Source: Protoeuglena noctilucae
Taxonomy: Eukaryota > Chlorophyta > Pedinophyceae > Marsupiomonadales > Marsupiomonadaceae
NCBI GenBank assembly: GCA_958009085.1
Contig: OY253686.1
Coordinates: forward strand, 558,001-622,000
Direction of reading: 5' to 3'
Length of the DNA: 64,000 nt
Part shown: positions 12,022 to 21,829 of the stretch, piece by piece
Layout: every line of letters starts with the position of its first letter
How positions within the stretch are numbered: the first letter of the stretch is position 1
Notes under the pieces: generated by a model
Told to the model about the DNA's origin: nothing
Seen by the model: only the letters and a program-made list of their open reading frames with translations
The model's database searches: none
Program-made: the position numbers and the translations under genes

Positions 12022-14852
12022 TCACCCCTCCTCCCCCTTCCCCTCCCCCGCCAGTCCCGATACCCCGCCCGCACCCCCTACCCCTGACGCTCCACCCGCG
12101 TCCCCCACCCCTCTCCTAGCGTTGGCCATACCGTGCAAGAGCAAGTCGGTGGGTAGGTGCCATCGTGACCTCGCCCCCGCCCTGTCAACAAATCGCCACT
12201 CCAGCGCCGCCGGGATGTGAAACGGCGGCTCGTCGTCCTGAAAAAGGTTCGAGTCCGGCGGGGGGTCGTAACCCCCTTCTGGAAAAGGCGCGCCGGCGGG
12301 ATTCGATCCGTGACCTCGGGGAGGGGCCGGCGGTGGAAGATCCGAGGACGGCCCGGGTCCCATTGCGGTGCTCTGCGAGACACGCAGATTAGAGGGCGTG
12401 GAATCGGGTGGGCAGGTGTGATCTTTGCTGTGGCACAATCGCAGAATGGTGAGCGGCACATGGAGGTGCTGTCGAGCAATAAAGGTCACGATTACAACAG
12501 CCAAGCCGCATCCCACTGCGCCCCGACAGCTGACGCCTCACCGGCGCCCCGCCCCTCGTCGCCCCCGTCGCCCATGCCACCCACGCCCCCACATCCCACA
12601 CCCCACCGACCCCAGCTGTGGCACTCCCCACCCCCATCCCAGTCGCTGCCTGGGCTCTTTGCAGTCTCCCCACCCCCCCAACCCCGGACTGCATCGACGC
12701 ATGCCCCCCCTGGTTTGTCCCAGTCGCGACGTTGGCTGTCGCTGTCGTGCCAATGGCATTGTCGCTGTTCGCACTGTCGGCGTTTGGAACTCCGTCGGGC
12801 TTGTTGCGATGCAATGCGTCGCTGAGGAGGTGCCAGTCCCAGGGGAGGCCTCTGAGATGGCAAGGAAAGGAGGGTGTGGTGTTAATAGGTGTCAGTGGAC
12901 AGTGATACTACTCCGTAGTACCACTAGTATAACAATAAGTATTGATATAAGGTGAGCAAAACTGCAACACCTCGCGCCGCTCCCTAAGCACCGATCCCAC
13001 GCCCCACCCCGCTCACCTTGGTTGCTGCTCCAGTGGGGGCTTGTACGTCTTTGATTTCAAAAGGAGGTCCAGGTATTTAAATTGGAGCAGGAACCACAGG
13101 AAATCGAGCACCACAACCAGGTAAGCCAGGCAGACCCAGCCCACGTTGCTGCGTGGGGGAGGAGGGGGTGGCAGTGGGGGTGGCAGTGGGGGTGGCACTG
13201 AGGGTGTGTGCAAGCAGGAGATGCCTTGTGAACTATACATAAACGGTACATACTTTACAAACAATGACACATGCATCAAATCACAGCACATGCAAGTCTC
13301 ACTTCTGCGAGAAGGACATGACGCACGAGAACCCGAGCATGGCGAAGGAGCAGGGCACTCCGAGGGTGAAACACCAGAGGGCGAAGTGCCAGTCGGATTC
13401 AAATCGACTGGTCCAGACGATGTGGATGGGGGACTGGAGGGGAGGGGGGGCGTCCCCTTTCTGCAATGGTAAGGGTGGGGAGGGGTGGTGAGGGTGGTGC
13501 GAGGGTGATGCGACGGCAGTGAGGGTGAGGGTGAGGGTGATGCGATGGTGAGGGTGGCGAGGGTGAAGCGAAGAGGGTGAGTGTCATGGAATGGCAGTGA
13601 GAACAAGGGAATGGCAGTAAGGGTGAGTGGTGCAACAGAGAGGGCCGTGTTACGCAGCCTAGCATGTGCGAATCATCGCCACGGCCCCGCCACGACATCG
13701 CCCGCCTCGCCTTGTAGTGCTGCACGAACAGGAAGCACTTCTCCATGAACTTGGCCTCCATGTTTGGCGACACGAAGTGCCTCCCCACGCGCTGCATGCA
13801 CGCCGATATGAGCGTGCACGTGACCACGCTCGCCGTCATCAGCGACACCGTCAGGGCCACGGACGTGACGAAAAGGCCCTTGACCCACTGCGGGCGAGGG
13901 AGTTAAGGTAAATGGTTAGACAAACATGAGAAAATGTTGTGACAATGAGATGTGTCGAAACAATGTAACGAGACAGCTGATGCACAGACTGCAAGGCAGC
14001 ATATACACAGAAGATGTGCACTATATCTTTTACAAAGACAGAATCAAAGTGAGCGCGGATATCCATGTCAAACTTTGCAGCGCAGTGTGCAATGCTGGAC
14101 AGAAAGCGCGCCCCGCACCATGTATGCGTTGGGCGGGATGGCGAGGTTGACCATGCTCGTGACGGAGAAGATGCCAAGGAAGGCCCCGACGTGCGCGATG
14201 CCGGAGAGAATGTTGGTCTTCTCGTCAATGATGGTCCGGACGTGGGCGACGTAGCGGTCCCAAAGGTACCGCGCGTTCTCCACGGTGCGCTGCGCTGCGG
14301 GGATCGCGTCAACCAATAATTTAGTATACATGCTACCATTTGATTATCACAAGCGCGACTCGCGTGCAGCCTCTCACCGATCTCGGCCTCTACCCAGAGG
14401 CGCTCGTTGACGTACCGCTCCCTCTCGACCTTTCGCCAATCCATCTCGATCCTCCGCCTGCGCGGGTGACGCGTCAAACGGTTCTCAAGACGTCAGCATA
14501 AAAGGCGAGGCGTCCTCGCAATCCGGGCACCGCGGGGCCGCGGCCTTGTGGAAGCTCCGTCGTCGAGGGCCGTCCGCGCACTCATGCAAGCGCCCTCAAG
14601 CCTTTCCATCCCTCCCCTCACCCGTCCCTCTCGAATTCTCTCGCTTGGCTTGCATCCCACGCCTCGAGGCCTGCGAGGGGCCGCGCGGGCGGGTTGTTGA
14701 GAGCCAACGATGATGCACTGGGAATCCGCATCCGCCGATGGCTATAACCGCGAATGCCTGCGCGACGAGGTTCGTGGATTCAGATCGCAGCTCTCACCCT
14801 CCAGAAGAGACTGGAGGGCCTCGAAGGTGTGCTCCGCGATGCCCCCGGTCAT
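12022..14852 (-). CDS. ORAI: Orai-like calcium channel, paralog A (Asn at the selectivity-filter position)
   Basis: Four-TM Orai (CRAC channel) family member. Exon 1 begins at the ATG complementary to 14850-14852 (MTGGIAEHTFEALQSLLEG) and joins a basic exon near 14620-14775. Next come RRIEMDWRKVERER, then the TM1 exon (about 14120-14296) with VENARYLWDRYV followed by FLGIFSVTSMVNLAIP. TM2 (VALTVSLMTASVVTCTLIS) lies near 13700-13880, TM3 (FALWCFTLGVPCSFAMLGF) near 13310-13450 and TM4 (CLAYLVVVLDFLWFLLQF) at 13017-13150. The tail starts RGLPWDWHLL at 12851 and a last exon runs from about 12375 to the stop at 12022. Aligned to animal Orai1, the filter Glu106 is Asn (AAC, 14146-14148), hinge Gly98 is Ile and Arg91 is His. 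All frames are intact, so it is not called a pseudogene. The family call is from TM1 and TM4 patterns; the last exon is the least certain part. Confidence 0.72.
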
Positions 14853-15052
14853 TGCTCACGATGGCCGCGCCCGCCGGGCGCGCAGAGCGCGGCCGCAGCT
14901 TCTCCACCGCGCCCAGGGCGAGAAGCGGACTGACGCGGTAGTGCGCCCGCAGCACATCTCTTCGCGTTGTTTCAACACCCCTGCTACAAACATGGCACTG
15001 ACGCAGCAAGTTTCCCTGTGTCCCTATCGCATTCCTATGTCGCATGGCAGAA

Positions 15053-17098
15053 TCACATCCCCGACGACGCCTGGTACAGCTCCCTGTGCCTTTGGCGAAG
15101 CGCAGAGGCAGCGTGCGGGAGCCTCGCAGTGCCCGGGAGACTCCACGCGAACGGCAGCCTGCGACACAGCATGTACAAATTGCAAGGGTCACAATCCTCG
15201 TTGCGCGCATTGCTTGACATAGCCATGTGCTCAAAGCTCGTGTGTTCTTGTCACTGCACACATGGTCAGCAGAATTACCCGCACACGCTGCGGCTCATCT
15301 CGACTTGCCCACACCACGACAGCACCGTCACCCCCCCAACCTCACCTCGTCTGCGTGTTCGCGTCGGAGTCCCGATACATCCGCCCGCGGCCCCCTCCGA
15401 TCCCCGCATACGCAGCCCCGTCCGCATCGCTCGACATCGCCCGCCCCAGCCCGGTCGGGTCCAACAAACACGACAGCCCTGCGCCCAGTTGCTTGAACAC
15501 CGCAAAGCATGCACCAATCAGCACGACCAGCTCCAAAGTCATCCACTGGCCGAGGCTGCGGGGGCATGGGAGGAAGGAAAGCGGTTAATCGGGTGATCCC
15601 GTAATGAGCGTACCTCAGCCCACTACACTGCCGGCTACGTTGCTCCCAGCCCCCTGGTTGCTAATAGAACCCATACTATATACGTTACATACAGCAACAT
15701 AGCATCACCACACAGCCCCGCCCCTCAAACTCACCCCCCCGGGAACTGCAGGATGCCGATGGCCCCGACGTACAGCATGCACGACGTGACAGCCGCATGA
15801 AACAGCAGGGTCGCCAGGCGGGCCGGGTTCCGGAAATGCGTCTCCCAGACAGTCTCGAAGGTCGGGGAGGGCCGCGGGGGCCTGTCACCCCTCTGCAGGG
15901 GTGAGGGAAGGGGGAGCGGTGGGGAGGCATGCAAGGGGTGGGGTAGGGTGGGTCCACGAGCGCACTGCAGGGACCGCCTGCCAGCATAGCCATGGGCGTC
16001 GCCGACCAGCCACGCTCGTGCCATCCCTCCCACACATGTTGCGCCCTGGTTGCGCTCCCTCACAGCAATGCGTGCCCCCTGCCCCGCATCACTCTCACCT
16101 GGTACTGCGTGACGAAATCGTGGCAATGGCCGAGGAAGGCCGCCTCCGGCTCCTGCGACACCAGCTTCTGGCACATGAGCTGCATGCCGGTGGCGATGTG
16201 CATGCTCAGCCCCATTGCGAGGATCGAGAATGTCGCGCCCGCCATCACCGCCACGCCGTACATGATCTGCTGCCACTGCAAATGCGCAGAGGAGGTAGCA
16301 ACATCGCATAGATAGTTTGTGTACAACATGGCTCAGCAAGCGACGGCCAGCTTTGCTAATGGCAGCCCATGGTCGTCATAGGTGTGGGTTCATTGGTATC
16401 GGCATCGCAGCAGACAGCGACTAGCTCCGGGCGGTGTCTCACCATCGGGGCGGTCGTGGGGACCTGGTACTGCATCGTGCCAGTGGTGGTGAACCCGGCA
16501 AGCAAGGCCGACAGACGAGAGATGAGCATCAGGCCCAACACGCGCTCCTTCACGAGCGTCTCCGTGCGGTCCACGAAACGCAGCCACAGGTACCGGGCGT
16601 TATCCAAAGCGCGCTGCTCTGCGAATGTTACGAATTATGTGACGCGTTCAGGAGCCCGCCAGCCGCGGCGGGACGCGCGCCGCGCAGGACGGGGCACGAC
16701 GCACCGACTTCCGCTTCCCACCACTGCTCCGACAGCGTGTGGATCCGGCGCTGGCGATCCCGCCAATTCAGATCCTCTTTACGCCTGCGAGCGCGGCATC
16801 CTCGCGGTCCGCGAGTCCCCGGCGCGACGCGGGTGGGCAGCATTGTCCACAAGGCAGGCCACGCAGCGCCGGGGCAGCAACCGCGCTATCCGCTTCCCAC
16901 GCGGGACACACCATTTCCTCTCCTCCTCCCAGAATCTCCTCTCGACATAATCGCCAAAAGCTGCGGGGAACGGCGCATATGTAAAAGCGCAGCCCACGCT
17001 CCTCTCTCTGCGCTCCATGCACGACGCACGCCTCTCTTACCCTCCTGGACAGCTCTGCCACTGGACAGGTCGGAAAATGGCCCCCATGGTCCCGGCAT
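15053..17098 (-). CDS. ORAI: Orai-like calcium channel, paralog B (Gln at the selectivity-filter position)
   Basis: Second member of the array, starting 200 bp beyond paralog A's start codon side. Start ATG is complementary to 17096-17098 (MPGPWGPFSDLSSGRAVQEG). The next exon ends EEERKW and splices in phase 2 to RKEDLNWRDRQRR, the same junction as in paralog C. The TM1 exon (about 16440-16620) reads LDNARYLWLRFVDR and then ISRLSALLAGFTTTGTMQYQ, the closest of the three to animal SRTSALLSGFAMVAMVEVQ. The residues equal to Arg91, Ser93-Leu96, Gly98 and Phe99 are kept, but Glu106 is Gln (CAG, 16470-16472) and Val102 is Thr. TM2 (GATFSILAMGLSMHIATGM) lies near 16100-16276, TM3 (LATLLFHAAVTSCMLYVGAI) near 15735-15880 and TM4 (LELVVLIGACFAVFKQL) near 15345-15550. 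A conserved phase-2 intron leads to a short last exon (RLPFAWSLPG...) ending at 15053. Confidence 0.72.
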
Positions 17099-17310
17099 CG
17101 TCCCGGAATCGCGGACAACAGCGCAGTGGAGCTACATGGCCCCTTCGCCTGCCTGGGTGGCTCTCGCTTTCTTCGCAAGCTCCCAATCTCAACCTTGACA
17201 CGCAAACTAGCCAGCAGACCTAGTGCTGCCCGCACAAATGCATCCAGCGATGGCCCATTCCTGCGCAGGCTGCAGCACAGTAACTCTAACAACAACAACC
17301 ATGCCCCCCA

Positions 17311-19832
17311 TCACGGCTGCGAGTCTCTCCATCCGACGATCTCCGCCCGACCAGGGGACTGCGTCGATGCGGACGGCGCCCGCCAGTCCTCCCTACTCCG
17401 CCTCCCCATCGCACCTATGCCAGTCCCACCCCCACCACCTCCGGTTTCACTCCCACTCCCACCACCGTCCATTGCTCCATCCATCCCCCGCCCGGCCCCC
17501 GACACCGCCGCACCCCTCGCCCCGCCCCCATCCCCACCACCCACCCCTGCACCACTCCTATGCCCACCGCCCACCCCAGCCACCCTCTCCCTCGACACCC
17601 CAGCCGTCTCCGTTTCTCCCAAACCATCCAGCCCCGCCCCCTCTCGGAAACTCGTCCGCAGGCTAGTCACGCTCCCACTCCTGGCAGTGCGGAGCGTGGT
17701 GAGGGGGCTGGGTCGGTCCAGCCGCCCACCGGCATCGCTACCATCGCCATCGTTATCGCCATCGCCTCTCTCGCGGTACCCCTCGTCTCCGTCCAGGTAT
17801 GCGTCCGGCTTGAATGGCTCGTGGGGGTTGCGCGTGAGGTGCCAGTCATAGGGGAAGCCCCTGGGGTGGGGATAGGGGGGGTGAGGGTAGTGGTGGGGGT
17901 CGTGTGTGAGTTGTGGGGGTGCGTGGGGTTGTGTGGGGGTGAGTGGGGATGGTGAGGGTCGAGGGGATAACGACGGGCGATGAGAAGCTAGAGAGGGAGA
18001 AAGGTGGGTGCGCACCTGATCTCTGGCACGCCCTCCTGCTCACAGCCTACCCTCCTCACCTGATCTCAGGCACGCCCTCCTGCTCCCTGCCTAACTCGCG
18101 CTCCAGCACCGTGGAGATGTCCCTGGTCAGCAGCAGCCGCACCAATCGGAAGTGGCGCACGGCCATGACGACATATGCCACAAACAGCACGATCTCCATG
18201 TAGATCCACTCGTGGATGCTGGGGACAAGGCAGGCATGGATTGTGAGAACTATGACTTACAATTAAAAACAAGAAGATGACCGTCGTCTGTTTGATTCAA
18301 TCACTCATAACTCGCAGTCCGCCCCGCCTCGCCTGTTGGGGAACTTGATGGCGGCGATGAGCCCCAGCATGGCGAAGCAGCAGGGGATGCCGGCCATGAA
18401 GAGCAGCAGCGCGCGGTTCCAGTCTCGCTCGAACGACGTCGCCCACATCTTGTCAAAGGTGCGGGCGGGGCGGGGAGGGGCCACCGCGGCACCTGCCTGC
18501 GTGGAGGAGAGGCGGGGTGTGGCGCGTCGATCGCGACGACTATCAGTTGCCGATCGAGCTACGCAATGGTACTTGGTAAGTACCATTGCCATTATAAGGT
18601 GATAATGGCAATTAAGCACAGCGAAGACAGTCGGCAATTGGGTCCTCACCAACTCCACCCCTACTAACCCCCCTCTCCCCCACCACCCCCACTCCTCACC
18701 AGGTCGACCCCCCCCGTCCCCTTCTCCTTCGCCAGCGCCTCCTCCGCCAGCACTGCATCGTGCTGTGCTGCGTACTCCAGGCAAGCGTCGATGAACGCTG
18801 ACTCCGCCACCTCGTCCGTCAAATCCCTCCCCACACGTAGCACGCTCGCGGCCATGAGTGAAGATATGAGCATGGAAAGCATGAAACACGTGATGGCCAT
18901 GGCCACGGTCGCAGCCAATGCGGACTTGAGGTTCTGAGGTGGGGGAGACGGGGGAGAGATGGGGGTGGAGGGAGTGGTTGGTGATGGCGGTAGTGACGGT
19001 GGGGAGAAGGGTGAAACGGATGGCAGGAGGGATTGGCGGCGCGGGGGATGGAGTGGAAGGGCAGGAAAGAGACGGTGCCCGCAGGCTTGGGAGAGGGGCG
19101 CAAGGGTGCGTGCCATGCATGCGCTGCAGATGGTTGCGGGCCGCTCACCGGCAGCGCGTCGGCGGGGATGCCAAACTCGACGAGTCCGACGATGGAGAAT
19201 CCGCCGAACAGCACGGCCGTCCCGGCGAACAAAGTCAGCAGCTCCACTTTCTCCTCAATCATCGTCCGCGTATGGTCCACGAAACGCTTCCATATGTGGC
19301 GCGCGTTGTCCAGCAACCTCTGCTCTGCGAAGTGAAATCGCGCGCAGAAACTCCGGCGATGCGGGCGCGCGGGGAACTGCAACAAATCGCACTTGCACCC
19401 TGCCGAGCTGCTCGCAGCGTCCTCACCCGCTTCCGCGTTCCGCCAGTTGCGCTCCAGATGAACTCTGCTGAGCTCGTTATCGCGCCACTCCAGGTCCTCG
19501 ACGCGCCTGCGAGTTTGGAAGCAAACATTTGCATCGTGGGCAGCTGCTCAGGCTTGAAGAGCGACGAAGGGCTCGCGGCAATGCGACCTGCCGCTCACCA
19601 GTGACGATTCTCAGCCATGCGACGCCGCTTGACCGCGATATTCAGGCCTGCGGGCGGCGTGGTTTGGGAACCGGGCTTGCCAAAGACAATTGTAAGCGAG
19701 ACAGGTGGACCCTGCACACCCCGGCCCCGGCCAAGTTGCGTCGGCGAGTCTTTCACACACTCTTAGTCTATCGACATCGGCCTCACCCTCGAAGAGGGCC
19801 TGCGCGGCCTCGGAAAGCACAACAAAACTCAT
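17311..19832 (-). CDS. ORAI: Orai-like calcium channel, paralog C (filter Glu retained)
   Basis: Third member, and the best candidate for a working Ca2+ channel. Start ATG is complementary to 19830-19832 (MSFVVLSEAAQALFEG). Exons then give NIAVKRRRMAENRHW and RVEDLEWRDNE. The TM1 exon (about 19150-19325) reads LLDNARHIWKRFVDH and then AVLFGGFSIVGLVEFGIP. Relative to human Orai1, Glu106 (GAG, 19176-19178), Val102, Gly98 and Phe99 are conserved and Arg91 is Gly. TM2 (AMAITCFMLSMLISSLMAA) lies near 18700-18935, TM3 (LLLFMAGIPCCFAMLGLIAA) near 18330-18495 and TM4 (EIVLFVAYVVMAVRHFRL) near 18070-18215, followed by a charged helix like the Orai C-terminal extension. The tail exon (17311 to about 17862) starts GFPYDWHL and becomes Asp/Gly/Ser-rich. 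Intron positions and phases match paralogs A and B, showing tandem duplication. Confidence 0.78.
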
Positions 19833-20220
19833 GGTGTCGCCCTCCGCCCGCTCCCCGCGCAGCTACGCGCCAGCCCAGCCCATCCCACGTGCGCGTGCAC
19901 GAGATGCCCGCAAGTCGCACTCGGGCGCCTATGTTCAGCAGAAAGAGCGTGTGAAAGGGCGGGAAACACTTGTCATCCTTTGTCAACGGTCGTTGTTCAG
20001 ACAGGCGATGCTGGACGCGGCAGTTCGCATGCGGGACGGCGAGAGCATGACACTCGCCGTAGCGCAGAGGTGAGGGTGGGCTGCAAATCCCCCAGCGGCT
20101 CGCACACCTGCGTTTCGACACCTGCGTTTCGGCGCTCGCACTGAAAGCACAGGCCAGCGGCCTGCAGCACTCGCAGGCCCATGCAGGTAGCGCAGATGAT
20201 TGCGGGTGCCTTGCGGCACG
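19833..20220. promoter_or_regulatory. Divergent intergenic region between Orai paralog C and the cyclophilin gene
   Basis: About 390 bp between two divergent start codons. A near-direct repeat of CACCTGCGTTTCG lies at about 20105-20131. No other element was recognised. Confidence 0.4.
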
Positions 20221-21412
20221 ATGCTTGCCGCCATTCTGCTCGCTGCGCTCGCTGCGTTTGCGTTGGCCGGGAGGATCCTTCCCCCGGGGAGCACTCCCGA
20301 TGGCGTTGACAGCTGCGCCCATGGAGACCTGCGCTTGGCTCTCCAAATTCCACAAGGCGACATGACGTTCGCGCTGTGGCCCGACGTAGCGCCTAAAACC
20401 GTTGCCCACATCGTCGCGCTGGCCTCCATGGGCGCCTACGACACTAATCACATATTCCGGGTCGAGAAGGGCTTCGTTGCGCAAATCGCCGACGTCGTGG
20501 GCGGGCGGGAGCGCCCGTTGCACCGCGCGCAGCGGGCCGCGAAACACGTCCCCGCGGAATTCACAACCCGCTACTCCCACCAGGCGAGGGCGATGCGATG
20601 CTATGAGTGCTTACGAAGCATGCGCTGCACTGGAGCACGCGCTGGACTGCAGTGGCTGCAACGTCGCCCCTCCGCAGCGCGGCACGCTTTCCATGGCCCG
20701 CTTCGACGACCCGGACAGCGGCACGTCGTCTTTCAGCATTCTTCTGGGCAACGCGACTCATTTAAACAGCAAGTACACCATTTTCGGCGCCATGTTGGAC
20801 GGGGACGACGTGCTTGACAAGGCAAGCAATGAATTGACGATGGCGATGACAATGGCGCCGTGCATAGGCCCAGCGTGCATGTGCATCTCAGCATGCGTTC
20901 ATAGCACCCATCCCTGCTCATGAAGGTGGCTCATAGAGAGAGAGCGTGTCATGACAAGCGTATCTCCAGCTCGTCGATCAACCCTTGCCCCTTCCACAAC
21001 CACACGCACGCAGGTTGAGAGGGTGGAGGTCGTGGAGGGACCCTGGCACAACGGCATGAAAACGCCCAAGGATCGAATCCCGATCCTCTCGGCCTTCACA
21101 TACCGGGACCCCGAGTGCCCGCCAATCGTCACGCCCGCACCCCACGATGCACGAGATTCCATCATTGCGCCAGTCCAGCCGGTGTTGCCGGTGGCTATTC
21201 CCCCAATGCAGGGGAGTGTGGGGGGCAGTGGCTACGATGCCGCTGCACATGCGAGGCGTGGGGAGGCGAGCCCAGCGCACGTGTCGCTGTGTGCTGTGGC
21301 CGGGGCCACTCCGGCAGACGTCGATGTGCTTCTGAAACGGATCAACGCGCAGGCGTTGCTGCTGGAGACGCTGCGGGACAAGTGCCCCGCTCTCCTTCTC
21401 GACGCGTCGTAG
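20221..21412 (+). CDS. CYP23: Secretory cyclophilin, CYP23-like peptidyl-prolyl isomerase
   Basis: Cyclophilin-fold protein predicted to enter the secretory pathway. The start ATG at 20221 opens a signal peptide (MLAAILLAALAAFALA). Exon 1 (20221-20583) has VAPKTVAHI, YDTNHIFRVEKGFVAQ and ADVVGG. Exon 2 (about 20680-20820) has GTLSMARFDDPDSGTSSFSI, then LLGNATHL and IFGAMLDGDDVLDK. The last exon, from about 21015, has VERVEVVEGPW and RIPILSAFTYRD. These blocks in this order match the plant CYP23 subfamily, whose members also have a signal peptide and a C-terminal extension; here the extension ends in a short Leu-rich helix before the stop at 21410-21412. Exon 1 ends CAG followed by GCGAGG, a GC-AG intron. 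Whether it keeps isomerase activity is unclear, because the classical cyclophilin Arg/Phe catalytic block is altered in this subfamily. Confidence 0.82.
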
Positions 21413-21829
21413 GCGCATTGTCGCTCAGTCTCGCAGATGGTAGTGCGGTGCCACGCATAGACCACGTCGATGGGTTAGTCGAACTAACATTGGTCTCTTT
21501 CAGCGCATGGCATGTAGCATCGCCATGCGTCCTGCTACCCTACCCTCTGCCATTGCGTCGCTGTGACTGGGTTTTAAGTCCCGGCATTATTGCGTGCCAC
21601 GTACGTATTCTTATCGTGGCGCGTTCTTAGCAGCTTGTGCCCGCGCACCCCATTCGGTGTTATAGTTGAATCGATATCGCTTTCAACAAACCTTGTGGGC
21701 CCCACGCGCCCCAACATCATCCGTCCAACCGCCCTCACGGCACCATCCCATTCCCCACCACCAAGTCACGCCTGTCGACACCCCTACCCCTTGCTTCCTC
21801 CAAAACCCTTCCCCGTCTCTCACCGCCCT
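21413..21829. other. Convergent intergenic region
   Basis: Spacer between the 3' ends of the cyclophilin and CFAP52 genes, moving from mixed sequence to C-rich DNA. It probably contains both 3' UTRs; nothing else was recognised. Confidence 0.4.

Noticed and set aside
12238-12312. Two tRNA T-loop-like words (GGTTCGAGTCC and GGATTCGATCC)
   Set aside because: Neighbouring bases do not form T stems or an acceptor stem, and both lie within an open tail exon of Orai paralog A.
12022-17098. Orai paralogs A and B as pseudogenes because the filter Glu is lost
   Set aside because: All exons are open with consistent phases and splice sites; loss of one residue is not evidence of decay.
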